Shown here: positions 9,369 through 21,087 of the stretch, piece after piece
Position numbering within the stretch: the stretch's first letter is position 1
Layout: the number at the start of each line of letters is the position of its first letter
From: Promerops cafer
Lineage: Eukaryota > Chordata > Aves > Passeriformes > Nectariniidae
Length of the DNA: 64,000 nt
Direction of reading: 5' to 3'
Assembly (NCBI GenBank): GCA_013398275.1
Contig: VZSE01002470.1
Span: forward strand, 1,117,697-1,181,696
The notes under the pieces: generated by a model
The model's database searches: none
What the model saw: the letters and a program-made list of their open reading frames with translations, nothing else
What the model was told of the DNA's origin: nothing
Made by a program: the position numbers and the translations under genes

Positions 9369-11167
9369 CTGGAACAAAGAGGAAAATTAAAAATAATGAT
9401 CAATTATAGTTTATCTCTATGAACTCTCCTGAATCTCTATGACCCCTCCTGAAATGAAGAGACATTCACTAGACACACAAACACAATTTATAAATATAGC
9501 CCCAAAACGACATGGTCTTAGTACTGCAACACAGGACTTAAGACTACCATAATCAACAGGGAAATAAAATTGTCTAGTGTCCCATCTCTGTGCCTGTCTG
9601 ACCACTCAAGTTAAAAAATATTTTATTTGGCTGGTTTAGACCAAAGGGGAGGGGGAAAAATTCACTTTCTTTAAGATTCAGTTGAAATTTGAAGAAAACA
9701 TTCCGGAAAATGTTATAAACTTCCTAAGAACAAACTTTAATGAGAAATACCAGCAAAACATTTTTAAAATATTTTAGCCACTATATACTTAAACATGTGT
9801 GTGGGAGGAATTGTGTCCAAGAACTCATTCCTAGAGTGAAGAGGAAGGTGCCATGACAAGGACAGGGGCTGCGAACTGGGAGCAGGCCCTGCAGTAGCAT
9901 GTCCAGCAGCAAGGGCAGGAGGCAGCACCAGGCATGCCAGGAAACATGCCTGAGTCTTCACAAACAGGAAGGGAGAAACGAGTTATCTCCAGTGTTTCCC
10001 ACCACCCATTTATAGCCCCACAAAACAATTTCATTGCTTCAGAGCAGCACAAAAAATCATACCAAGAAAGGAAGAAAATCCTAACAGTTAAAATTCAGCA
10101 GATGATTCAGTTGCAATCAATCCATTCATTCCCCAAATGCACCTTCATCTTGCCTATGTTTGAGAAATCAAATTCTGGTCCATGCATGATTCAACTGCAA
10201 TGTGTCATGCAAAAAGCCATCCAGTGCTAATGAGTTATTTTTCTGTATCTTTAAATATTTGAGTCATTTCTGTGCTCAAAAAAAAGTCACATTGATGGAA
10301 CCAGTTTAAGCCAGGCACTGACAGAGAAGGTGGTATAATTTACCCCTTCCACAGCTGCAATGTATGTCCAAAATAATACAGTGAGGCTATTGTTCACACC
10401 TAATGATACTTTGCAATTTTGTAACCTTCTCCCAAAGGGATTAAGAGCTCAAATACTAAAGATTAATGCTAGAAAGTATTTTTTTATGATAAGAAAAGTT
10501 AAATTATGGTTTAAGGCAAAGACAGGCATGCAAAAGCAGGTTAGTCAGTTCCAAAAGCTCTCTGACAACACAGAGTGAATCAACTGAAGTGACAATTTCC
10601 ACACTGTTCCTAAATTCAGGCTCCACACACCCAAACAGGACAGTGTCATGGTGCCCCCAGGTCACAGTGCTTCCCTTTACCAGTTTAATTCCTGAATATT
10701 CCTGAATTTTAAGTTAAGCTTAAAGCAAGATTACCACAGTCCACCTTTGTCTCAAATTTAAAACCATTCCTGGCTGATAAAGGCCAAATGTCCCAGTGAC
10801 TGTATCCTTGCTTCAATTTTACACCCTCACAGGAAACCACAGCCCCGACTACCAAACTGCATTTTGATACCCGTTCCCTGAAATACATACAGGTGGTTTT
10901 TTGTTTTGTGGGTTTTTTTTTGTGTAAAGAACTTTTTAAAAAATCAAACTGAGAAAAATCAGCAAATCTCTACTGTGAATAAAGGATCTGGGGAAAAAAA
11001 CCCTAGAACTATTTCAGCAATGCAAATTAATTTGTGTAGTATCTGTGATACCAAAGCAGCACTTAATATTTTGTTCTAAGCAAAAATAACAAATTTCTGA
11101 TATAGCAGAAACACTGGAGCTACTGCTAATGCAAGAATTTGATGTAGATGTCTCTGAGAGGTTTTAC
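9369..11167 (-). other. PRKAR2A: PRKAR2A intron 7 (1.8 kb)
   Basis: Phase-0 intron with donor GTAAAA after GAG. An imperfect 20-bp tandem doublet lies at about 9415-9452 and a G/T-rich tract at about 10895-10922. No coding or RNA gene was seen. Confidence 0.92.
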
Positions 11168-11269
11168 CTCCAAGGATTTAAGAAGGGGCACAGACTCAAT
11201 AAATAATTCATACGTCTTCCTCTTCTTTGCGTTGTTTTTCAGTATAATTCTTCTGAACGTCACTCGATC
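11168..11269 (-). CDS. PRKAR2A: PRKAR2A exon 7
   Basis: Acceptor TTCTTGCAG ends at 11270 and donor GAG/GTAAAA starts at 11167. The 102-nt exon reads DRVTFRRIILKNNAKKRK then TYELFIESVPLLKSLE. It spans the end of cAMP-binding domain A and the long helix that links it to domain B, a region that moves on cAMP binding. The length is the same as in mammals. TYEL differs from the mammalian MFES and is the main substitution. Confidence 0.97.
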
Positions 11270-11849
11270 CTGCAAGAAACAGTACAGAGAAATACATCAT
11301 TCTTCTTCACTGAAATGCTCCCTGCTTAAAGAACTGACAAACATAAAGGAGTATTTACAGCAAACGCCAGGGCTGAGAAAGCAGCTGCTAAAGTGATACC
11401 ATATCCACCACAACGGTGACTGCAACAGATCCTGTTAGAGTACTTCTGGCAATAACAAATTAAAAAACAGGGAGCCCTAAGACCTGATCCTTCTCAGAAA
11501 ACCACTTAGGGATTCAATTTTTATTCTATCTTATACTGTTTTTCTGGGTTGAGTTTTGGGGTTTTGTTTGCCTGTTTGCTAATGTATTTTTCATGCTTCT
11601 GCATTAAATGAAGAAGTTTCATTCTTCCTGCTGAAGCCAGTGGAAATTGACATTTCTAGCAGTTGTAAAGGCAACTGCAGAACTAAGTCTGAATTGGATT
11701 CTTCTCTACTTGAGTCACAGATTTCAAAAGGTGGAGATTTATACTGGTCTCAGGTCAGGAACAGAGTATCAAACAGCAGCAGGCTTGTTCACTCCACCTT
11801 CTCAGATACAAGAGCCAGCTTCTGGAAGGACCAGACAACTTCCTAGCTG

Positions 11850-11994
11850 CCAGCTGTGAGCGCGCTCCGCAAGGAAAAACTGCTGGGTGCGTTTGTGAAG
11901 CCCAAACGCGAAGGAGGCAAAATCCCCTCCCAGCCGCGCCCGCGCTGCGCCCCGCGGCCACAGGGCGGCGCTGCGGGCGCGGCACCGGCGCCCN
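11850..11994. other. CpG-rich patch inside intron 6 ending at a single N
   Basis: About 145 bases are much richer in GC and CpG than their surroundings, with CGCGCCCGCGCTGCGCCCCG near 11935. The patch stops abruptly at an N at 11994, after which the sequence is AT-rich. A single N at such a step suggests a collapsed gap or contig join. Alternatively it is a true intragenic CpG island serving as an internal promoter about 0.6 kb upstream of exon 7. No coding family was recognised in it. Confidence 0.75.
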
Positions 11995-12045
11995 ACAAGT
12001 AATTCTTAACTCACATTAGGTTTAAATTCCTTTGCTATTACTATA

Positions 12046-12112
12046 TTAAAAAATAAATAAATAAATAGATAAATAGAATTTAAACAAACAAAAAAAAACC
12101 AAAAAAATAAAA
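12046..12112. repeat. AAAT simple repeat and A-rich tract
   Basis: AAATAAATAAATAGATAAATAGA at 12052-12076 is a short tetranucleotide array. It is followed by an A-rich stretch with AAAC words to about 12112, directly after the CpG patch and N at 11994. Confidence 0.85.
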
Positions 12113-14049
12113 GCGACAATTAGCAGAAACATCCTGAGAGCCATTCCTCTAGTTCCCAAAACCATCAGCTGGTACCTAAGCAGCAGAATTTTGAGGTACA
12201 GGGATATTTTCAAGTAAGTGGACGTTTTTAAGGGATGCAGGCTGCAAATACTTGTAACAAGGACTAACAGAGGTGATACCAGTGGAACATTAAAGTTGAA
12301 GGATGAGGAAGATGAAAGGCAGGATGGTCTAACTGTTATCCAAAGAAGAAAAAGAGATGATAAAGCATAAGGGATTTTTCTGTTTTTAAAGGAATTCTTC
12401 AGTGGTAAAAGTGTCTTCAAATGTTTGTATTTGGAGAAGCAGAAAGACAGAAACTGTGGGGGGACTGTAAAAGCATAAAAAAATCAGAATTCACCTGCTT
12501 GAGAGTATCAGTGAGGGAGAAGCAGCAGTATTTGAACAAAAAAAAGCCGAGCTGGGAAGGCAGCGTGTGTGATCGCGACGTTTCCCCCAGACACATTCAG
12601 CAGCAAAAGCTGAGGACATTTCCCTCCTCCAGAAGGGACCCACTGTGAAAACTGCTTTGTGCCTGAGCCTTCCAGATTTGTGTTGGTCTAAGCCTGCAAT
12701 GCAGCAGGGGTAATCCACACTTCCCAAACGGCAGATAACCAAAGAGCTTAAGCAATGACTTCTGCATACTAATAAAAATATGTTTAAATTACATCAGGGA
12801 CAAAACAGTACAATAAAACATGGCAACAAACAATAACTGGAAGAAATAACTGAAGTTTGAGAGGGAAATGCAGCCTTAGTTAATAAAATGTTCACAGGAC
12901 AGATGATTAGCAAGAGGTCCCTCTGTTCATCTACACCTTGCTAATTAATTGAATATAATCACAGAAAAACTAAATCCAAAATTAACCCAATTTGTGCAGC
13001 TCTTTTTGAAGGCAAACTGGAACAAAGAATCATCTTCTCATTTTCTTCCTTTTATGAATGAGCTCAGTTTGTAGCTAGCTGCTTTGTTCTGTCTTCCTCC
13101 AGAAATGAGATTCTGACATTACTCCCTGGTTGATTTACCAAACTCTTTTCTTTCACCTCACAAATAAAAGGGCAGTCAGATCTCCCAGCAAGCGCTGAGA
13201 TTGCATAAACAGCCATGTGCAGCAGCTTATCAGTCCTACAATCAAGGTCACAACACACGGCCAACCCCCGGCGATAGCTGCCGAGGAGCCCGGGGCACAG
13301 AGACAGCGCACAACACTTGTGGCTTCAAAGGCTCTGCTGATCGCACGATCCACTTACTATGGCAACCCTCACAGATGAGTAGGAGAGCACTGGGAAAATA
13401 ACCCCATCCAAATAGTGCAGAGAAAAGAACTAAAAAAGTATACTAATGGCTACACATTCAGCACTGCTGGGCTAGAGACAAAGCAACAACATCATTTAGC
13501 TTGGCATCTCTCATAGGTCATGCTGACCCGAGAACCTCTTCCAAGGTAACAGAACGACAGCTTATTGTGAAGGAAGACAAAGCTTTGGGCAGTTTTCTGA
13601 CCTCTTCAAATTACTAACATCCTCAAGAAGATATTTAACACATTCCCATTCCCTCAAGAGACAAAATGGTAGGAAGGTGAGTTGAAAATAAAGGACATAA
13701 TTTAGGTATCGTTTCCCCCTCCCCCCACAAAAAAAGTGCTTTAATGCCTCCACTGTCCTCTGCAGGGTGAAAACAAAACCAGGAGGTTCCCCCCCCCAAC
13801 AAAAACCACAATTACAGTAAAAGCAAAACTATAAAGGGACAGATAGAACTAGTGATATAGTTTTTACAGACAAGTTGTTCCAGAAAGTCAGCCAAAAAGA
13901 TTTGCACAATGGATCTATCATGCCAGGAGATGAGATAGCAGATCCTGATAAAATACCTATGAGCAGAGGAGCCATATCAAGAGAAGCTCTGGACACGGTG
14001 AGGTACTGATTAAAGTATTATGCATATGAGAGCAACTTCCTTTCCTTAC

Positions 14050-14203
14050 CAGTCCCCAAAGGGCTCCTTCTGTTGTGGCAACAATGGTGGCAGCTCTAGG
14101 AGTGTTGTACATCAATGCCAGCTCCCCAAAACTGCCGTGATTGTCGTAGCGGCCCACACAGCGAGACTGGTTGTCTTTTGCTACAACAATATCATACAAT
14201 CCT
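14050..14203 (-). CDS. PRKAR2A: PRKAR2A exon 6, cAMP-binding domain A phosphate-binding cassette
   Basis: Acceptor GTTTTCCAG ends at 14204 and donor CTG/GTAAGG starts at 14049. The 154-nt exon completes a split Arg codon and reads GLYDIVVAKDNQSRCVG, then RYDNHGSFGELALMYNTPRA and ATIVATTEGALWGL. FGELALMYNTPRAAT is the domain A phosphate-binding cassette, with the Glu and Arg that bind cAMP both present. YDIVVAKDNQ matches the alpha isoform rather than beta (YVKCDGVG). Confidence 0.98.
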
Positions 14204-17200
14204 CTGGAAAACAATGGAATAAACACTTTTTATTAGAAAACATCCCAGTACAAATCTTGAAAACAGCTTTCTGCTGTTATACAAATAGTCCTTTTATTGC
14301 TGTGTGAGATGGAACTTTTTGAGCTTTCCAACTGCCTGATTCTCAGCTGCTTCTATCTATACTATTTTCACAGTAATTGTCTCTTACTAAAGCATTTCAC
14401 TCCTGATAGATGCGGGCAGGATCTGCTTGGTTTCCTCTGCACAATATTTTGACCTTGCTGTTCTGGCCAGGGTGAGAAGTACTTTCATCATCTTTAACAG
14501 TGACATTTCACAGCATGTGTGTTACACAGTGAGGCCTCTTCAGAGTGACTCAGATCCATCTCTACCTATTTTCTCAGTGCCAGCATTGCTGCAGGGCCTT
14601 TGGGACACACTCAATCCAACTGTTCACCTGCTACTATGGGTTTGTCTCAACTCCAGCTTCAGGGTATGTGTATATCCTAACTCCAAAATGATCTAAACCT
14701 GCTGATATCTAGCCAAGATCTCTGAACAGATCAAGAGGAAATGTCCAGCCACCAGAAATCTCCTTGCACTTTGTTCATACCCAGCTGTAACTTGTTCAAA
14801 TTCAAATTCAAAAGGCCTCCTGCGCCCTGTTCTCCATGAGGCACACTTCCTACACTATAATCAAGTTAAGAGAACAGTATTCTAGAGTTTACAAAGAATC
14901 AAAAGATTATTCTGATGAAGTGCAGTTACAGCGAGTCAGAAGTCAAGACACAAATCTGCATCAAACTGCACCACAGGAACTGCCTATGGAAAAAAAAAGC
15001 TGTGCACAGAAAGGTAGCCCTTTGAAAGTCAACTGTCTGTAACACCTTCAGGCCTGTCATGCTTAGGGCTTTAAATACAGTTGGAGTAGGCTTAAGTCTT
15101 AGCTACGCCAACAGAGATTGTTCAGGGACTACCCACTGGCCTAGGGACATTTCACAAAATGTGTCATGTCCAAGAGAAAAGCAGGTAGGGAACACCTTCC
15201 TGGCTTTAAGCAGCTGAATACACATATAATTTTCCCAACGAGTTTAGATCTTTGTCAGAAGAAATGGTATTATATCCCACAACATCACTAGGCACGTAAG
15301 GAAAAAAGAAAATGAATGACCAGAAATGGCAGTAGGTGAGGAAGGAAGGCACATGAGACTGCATGACAATCCTACCAGATACCTTATACTCTACTGCTTA
15401 CTCACACCTAGCAGAGTAAGAAACCAACTGCATACTAAAAGTAAACCAGAAAAGGATTAGTGTTGATGGAAAGTGTCACTAATTCTTGTAATGTCTGATA
15501 TCTATTTAATGATTCTCTGAGGCACCAGAGGCAACAATCTTCAGAGTTGTTTTTTTTTTACCTGGAAGAGCCAGATGTGAACACCTTAAGCAAAAGCAAC
15601 AACAACTTCTTCCCATCCTTCAGCCTGAAAGTCATTTTCTAGTGCCATTTATTTCCAAGTAACTATAGCCACGTAACAACCTTCAGTCAAGCATTCAGCT
15701 GTCTTTGGCCCAAGGACTAATCTGGTGATGCAACACTGGGTGACCTTGGCTCAGCTTTACTGAGAAAACTGTTGCTGAGCTGCAAGAGAGTCCATGAGCT
15801 AAAGCCCTGCAAGATAAGAAGAATAAACCCAGACCGAAGTGTAACTGTTGAGATGGTAATCGTTACGAGCCCAAGGACTCAAGTGAAAAGTACTGACATG
15901 AAAAAATATAAAACCATCAGGCAAAAAAAAAAAAAGCACAAAAAAGCAGAAGAGGGGAGCTCAGCAAGATTGTGGATCAGTCTGTGCCAAGAGGCAGCAG
16001 AGGCCAATGCTGACTGCTCAATCAGCACAGACCCTGCAGGTGCCTCCTCCACAGCGATGAGCGTCCCATGTCCAGCCATGCAATACATCCCTCTGAGCTC
16101 CCTCCTCCATGCAGAGGGCACTAAACACCTGCTGCATCCTCAGGTTGTACCTCCCCTGCCTGCTGCCCCTCTGGGCATGGTGAAAGACACTCGGACAAGA
16201 GCCACCTGGTGAGGAAGTACTGCAAGCAGAGGACTTTAAAAAAGGCCTGTGCCAGAACACAAAGTCACTGTTCATTTAGACAGCAAGAAACTAATCCTCA
16301 GGAATATTTAGGCATTAATTACTTGGGAGTAACAAGACATGCCTACTCATGAAAGAGCCAGAGTCCTCCGAACTTGCACTTGCAAACAAGTGGAAATACT
16401 GTAGTTTTCTAAGGACCAGTATTCTGCTACTCTTTTGCATAAAAAAGTAAGTGGGTGGGAGGTGGAGGAAGACTGGAAAGGGAAAAAGGACTGAAAATTC
16501 TTAACTGCAGAAGTTATTCCTGATAACCAAATAGCCAACAAAAGAGTTGCAGCTGAGTTACTGTTCATAGCAAAGGCTGCCATGGTGTCACTAGACAATA
16601 CCAAGTTTAATTTCCTTCACTGTACAACCTTTCTGCCACATACTTTTAACTTGGGAATAAAACAAAACAAAAACCTAAAAGCCTGAAAACTTCCAACACA
16701 ACTATCTCTTGACAAAAAGCCTGTTGTGGAGTAACATTACATTAGTAGAACAGAGACCATAAAAGCATTTACTTGACTATCTAAGGCAAGGTTCCATTTC
16801 ACTTCTTCATTTTAGGTTAAAACTCATAGCAGAGAGCTTTTAATAACCAACAGGGTAAGAGCCTTGCACAGAAACAAATCAAGATAAGCCGATGGTATCT
16901 AACATTTTTGAGAGGCTCCCAAACCAAGTTTAAATTTCCTCAAAATTAGGAACCACTGCCCTCCATGGATCTCATCTTTGCAGAGCTGGTGGCTCTGGCT
17001 CCCACAAGTTCTGATCTGCAGTATCTTACTCTTATCTGTAACAGCCTGATCTCTCTGGTGAGTGTGGCAAGAGAAGGAACTCGGCCTGCCAAGACAAAGA
17101 CATGGATTGGATGGAGGGAGAGCAACTGGGGAAGATAACAGAGTGCAGAAATAGGGCACTGGTTTAGGCTAATGGGTCGGTAGAGCAGAGGACAGGGGAA

Positions 17201-18123
17201 TGGGCATATGGTCAGAACATATTTGATGCAGCCTTATGTTCTGTAATTTCACTAACCAGAAAGGGGAATGTCCTTAAAATGAACAAGAATCATTTCAAAC
17301 AAACTATTTCTAACCTAGAAATTCTTTTGCAATTCAAAAGGCAACAACCTGTCTTGAAGAACTGCTTTGAAAGCATTTCATACAATATTAATGGTGCCAT
17401 TATTTCAGTGATAAAAAAGATAACAGCGCACCAAAAAAGCAGTTTGCTAAGATCATGTTCTAACAGACATTTATAAATCACTCAGTAACATTCTGTTTAA
17501 TATTACAGTTTTGCAGAAGGAAATAAATCCATGTTCTCATTACTCTTTGGATATGGTTATTCAAAGTAACATTAGCCAGATTTTTTTCCAAAAGGGTAAA
17601 AGATACTCAAAATGTCCATGCACACGTGTATGTATTATCTGCCTGTTACATATATATGTGATCCCCAAAATTATGATGTGAATTTGCTTGAGGGAAGAAA
17701 TTCAAAAATGGCACCTTAAACTCTGCAATACAAATCACAACCAACAGAGGCAGAGCAACCCCAACTCTCTCTGAAGTCAGTCATCAAAACTAGTTGAATA
17801 AAGTCCAGGTTTTTCCATGGTAGCCACTACCACAGATGTTTATTTCCTATATTTTCCTTCCTGAAAATAATCTCCTATTCCTTCCCCTTACCACAGAGCT
17901 ACTTTTGCTGCTTTTCCCCCTCCTTCCTTCAGAAAAAAATATAACCTGGTCTAGAGACAGCATGTAATATGGCTGGTTTTAAGCTGAGCTTACGCTGATA
18001 GGCACAAAAACTAAACTGAACAAATAATTTTCCTTCAGAAACTGTCCTGTAGTAAACATTCCCTGCCATTTCTAAGAAGCTGAAAAGAAACATGCTCTAC
18101 ATTTCATAGGCACGGCTGCTTAC
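14204..18123 (-). other. PRKAR2A: PRKAR2A intron 5 (3.9 kb)
   Basis: Phase-2 intron splitting an Arg codon (CG|A). It holds a 146-codon plus-strand open frame at 15772-16212, covering a poly(A) stretch and a GC-richer part, overlapped by open frames on the other strand. No known family is visible. No CR1 element was found; the rest is unique sequence. Confidence 0.93.
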
Positions 18124-18230
18124 CGCTCAACGACATAGAAGTTATCTCCATCATCACCTTGGTCAATTACATGCTCCTGAGGTTTCACCTTCCTCTCAAA
18201 CATGGCATCAAGGACCTGAGACAGCTGCTC
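18124..18230 (-). CDS. PRKAR2A: PRKAR2A exon 5
   Basis: Acceptor TTTTCTAG ends at 18231; the donor GTAAGC starts at 18123. The 107-nt exon reads EQLSQVLDAMFERKVKPQEH then VIDQGDDGDNFYVVE and two bases of Arg. It is the first part of cAMP-binding domain A. It has the same length and phase as the mammalian exon. Confidence 0.98.
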
Positions 18231-19336
18231 CTAGAAAACAAGCAGGAGCAGGGGGAAAAACCAACTATCAGAAAATGCACCTTCGCATTCCTGCTGGACA
18301 AGGGTGAGTTCATTTCATTTGGTCTGGATAGTGAACTGGAACATGCACCACACTTTTGTACATTCTACTGTACAAAAATACAAGTAATAATGATATTACA
18401 TGTTGATTTCCCCTAGCAGCTCACTCCTTTCCAGCTTATTAATGTAAGTTCAATAATGCATACAACCAGACTTCTAGCACAGAAGAGCCATTATCTCAAA
18501 TTTATATCCAAATGGCTCAATTTTCACACACCATTTCAGTGCCAAAGCACACACGTACGTTTGGTATAATCTGACACAGCTTCACTGCAATGGACACACA
18601 TCAATGCATATCAACAGTACATGCATTTCATTGTATGTATGTCTAGAAATGGCACCATGATCTATCAGTAAATTATCTGTACTGTCATCATCTAAGAGCC
18701 TCACTCATGATCAGGACTATACTGAAAAAGACTGTCCACAGACTTATTTCCCTGGATAGTCTGTTGTCTTAGAGAAGCTGCAATTCTTGCCCCAGATGAG
18801 ACAGGACAGGTACAAATGTGGAGCCTACAGAAAATGGGATAATGCTGGTCTGCACAGCAGGCTCCAGCTGGATTTCCCTGTTGAGCCATGACTAAACTTC
18901 CTTTTTTTGCAAGCAGCACAGACAGGCAAACTGAAAGCCAAGAAAGATGACACCATATAAATGCCTTGCCTTGATGCTGACCTGCTTTACCATCTTTGCT
19001 ATTCCCAAGCCCATTAACAATATACTTTTGCTGCATTTTCAATGACCAGATGTTCAAAGTTGAAGATGTAGATCACAGCTGAGTTTCTAAAAATACACTG
19101 CACAAACATGCAAGCCAATCTTCATGCTGCTGATACACTTGAAATATTTACTGCCCTCCTGAAGTTGAAAATTATCATTGCAGTATCTCTTAGCACCACG
19201 ATACTGAAAATATTCCTCATATTTTAAACAGAATCCTATTTTCTTGTCCTTAAAAACTGTGTCTGGACTTTTAGATCGTATTAACTGAACATAACAAAAA
19301 ATTAACTCCGTTTAAGATTTCCTTAGATGCTATTAC
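18231..19336 (-). other. PRKAR2A: PRKAR2A intron 4 (1.1 kb)
   Basis: Phase-0 intron, donor GTAATA after CAG and acceptor TTTTCTAG. No repeat or gene was recognised. A 118-codon minus frame at 18701-19057 has no family resemblance. Confidence 0.93.
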
Positions 19337-19420
19337 CTGATCTAGGTTTTTGAAGAGCAGGATATCTTTACATGCTTCCTGCAGTCTGCATCGCTGTTCG
19401 TCAGTTTTTGGATGAACTAC
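19337..19420 (-). CDS. PRKAR2A: PRKAR2A exon 4
   Basis: Acceptor TTTTAAAG ends at 19421 and donor CAG/GTAATA starts at 19336. It codes 28 residues, VVHPKTDEQRCRLQEACKDI then LLFKNLDQ, joining the inhibitor-site linker to domain A. The sequence is nearly identical to mammalian RII-alpha and the length (84 nt) is the same. Confidence 0.98.
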
Positions 19421-21034
19421 CTTTAAAACAAAGTAGAACAGAACAGTCGTGACAACAAAGAAATATGATTACAGACTAAACCTTCACTTCAGCATGAAAA
19501 AGCAGAACATAATTTAAGTGTCAAAAGTATACAGTCCTTTTCTGTTGTTTGCATAAACAGTTTTTATATATAAACATACAATGCAAGACAGAATGAAAGA
19601 CACATAAGAAAAATATTATGCTAACAATTAACATATGAAAAATAACAGTGATAAATGCAAGAAAGAAGAGGATGACTTTTCCATTCCATTCCCTTCCCTT
19701 CTAACACAGCCACAGCCAAAGCTTGAACATATGAAACAGAGGGAAGAAGTGAACAGTCTTCTTCCTAAACTCTGGCTATATTAGTCCTAGTATAATTACT
19801 GCTGGCACACAGGCAGTTTATATCCTATATGATACATATGAGTCTCAGCCCATCCAATAAGAAGTTGTTATTGAATAAGCATGGTTTTTTCTAACAAAAT
19901 TACTTAAATAAAAGCTTTGTTGTTTGAGATATTTTCTTACTTCCTTCCATTTATAAACATCAGGTTAAAGGAACCAATACTCACTCTATCACGAAAATGT
20001 TGATATATGTGCTTGTTAGGGGCTAATTATGAAAATACATTAAAAAATTAATTACCTGACATACACCACATTAACATTTCATATTTCTGGAATAACAAGG
20101 ATTCCAAAAACCGGTTTTATAAGCAGGCATTTCTAAAAAGTTCTTTTCCAAACTTAAACATGTCTCAGATCCTTGTCTTAAAAGAAAACAGAATATTGAA
20201 TCATCAGTCAAGAAAACTAAGATTTTTGATGGAATAAATGTGTCCAAGTTTACAAACATTTGGATAACCATGGATAACTCATAGTTGTTTTTTTTTATAG
20301 CATATAAAAATTATTTACGAAGTATATTTATGAAGTATCTCTTCTTTTTTAAGAGAAATTGTATTAGACTTAGATTTTCATTGCAGAAGTGTAAGCATCC
20401 TTGCAATGGAATCTGGAAAGGAACAACAGAAGTCCAGGGAGAAAACACTTGATTCTCACCAACCAGGCTACAAGATCTGCTCACACAAACCCACCTCTAA
20501 AGAAATAAAATTACAGTATCTGGATTTGCAATTCCTAGAAATTTCCAACTTTCAAGAACAAGAGAAAAAACAGGTGTCTGCAGACTTAAGATATTTCAAA
20601 CAAGCCTTTCTCCTACCCAGGCAGAACCACTCTGACAAGAAAGACAGTAAAAAGCATGTGAGGAATTTTAAGCACCCATGAAGAAACAGCTGTGGTAAAG
20701 CTTAACTAACTGTTCTCAACAGCATCGATGATCTAGGAATTGCCTCAACAAGCCTTTAAGAGAATTAAGAAAGGAAAAAGCAAAAATTTTAAAGATCTTA
20801 GACTTAAGCACAGCTCTTGAGTCCTTTGAAGTAAAATTGTATTAAAGCTGTAGTGACTAAAAAAGTCCATGAGACAAAGTGGCTCTAAAATTCGAAGCAA
20901 TGTCACTTTGCCAGTGACATTGGCACACCACCCCACGCTCAGCACGAAAAGCACAAGTGGTAAGAAAATGCAATGTACATCTGCCTGTCAATCTGTAGAG
21001 AGAACCATGCATGGAGTGATTCCCTCACTCTTAC
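19421..21034 (-). other. PRKAR2A: PRKAR2A intron 3 (1.6 kb)
   Basis: Phase-0 intron, donor GTAAGA after AGG. Unique AT-rich DNA; no repeat or gene recognised. Confidence 0.92.
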
Positions 21035-21087
21035 CCTTTGTTCTGTATCTTCTTCCTCTTCATCTGGATTGAAAGCTTCAGCACAAA
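21035..21087 (-). CDS. PRKAR2A: PRKAR2A exon 3, acidic linker after the inhibitor site
   Basis: Acceptor TTTCTTCCAAG ends at 21088 and donor AGG/GTAAGA starts at 21034. The 53-nt exon completes a Val codon and reads CAEAFNPDEEEEDTEQR, directly after RRVS of exon 2. The acidic run is a conserved RII feature of the flexible linker. The end (TEQR) differs from the human TDPR, so the linker is diverging while the CAE and NPDEEEED cores are kept. Confidence 0.95.

Larger units (their letters stand above)
11270..14049 (-). other. PRKAR2A: PRKAR2A intron 6 (2.8 kb)
   Basis: Phase-0 intron with donor GTAAGG after CTG. It contains the CpG-rich patch at about 11850-11993 ending at a single N, an AAAT simple repeat at 12046-12076 and A-rich DNA to about 12112. 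A mildly GC-rich piece at about 13200-13380 has CpGs in its middle and no recognised content. A C9 run lies at about 13791-13799. Confidence 0.92.

Noticed and set aside
13153..13401. Overlapping 66-codon frames on both strands in intron 6
   Set aside because: A locally GC-richer stretch with no splice-site pair that fits an exon and no family resemblance.
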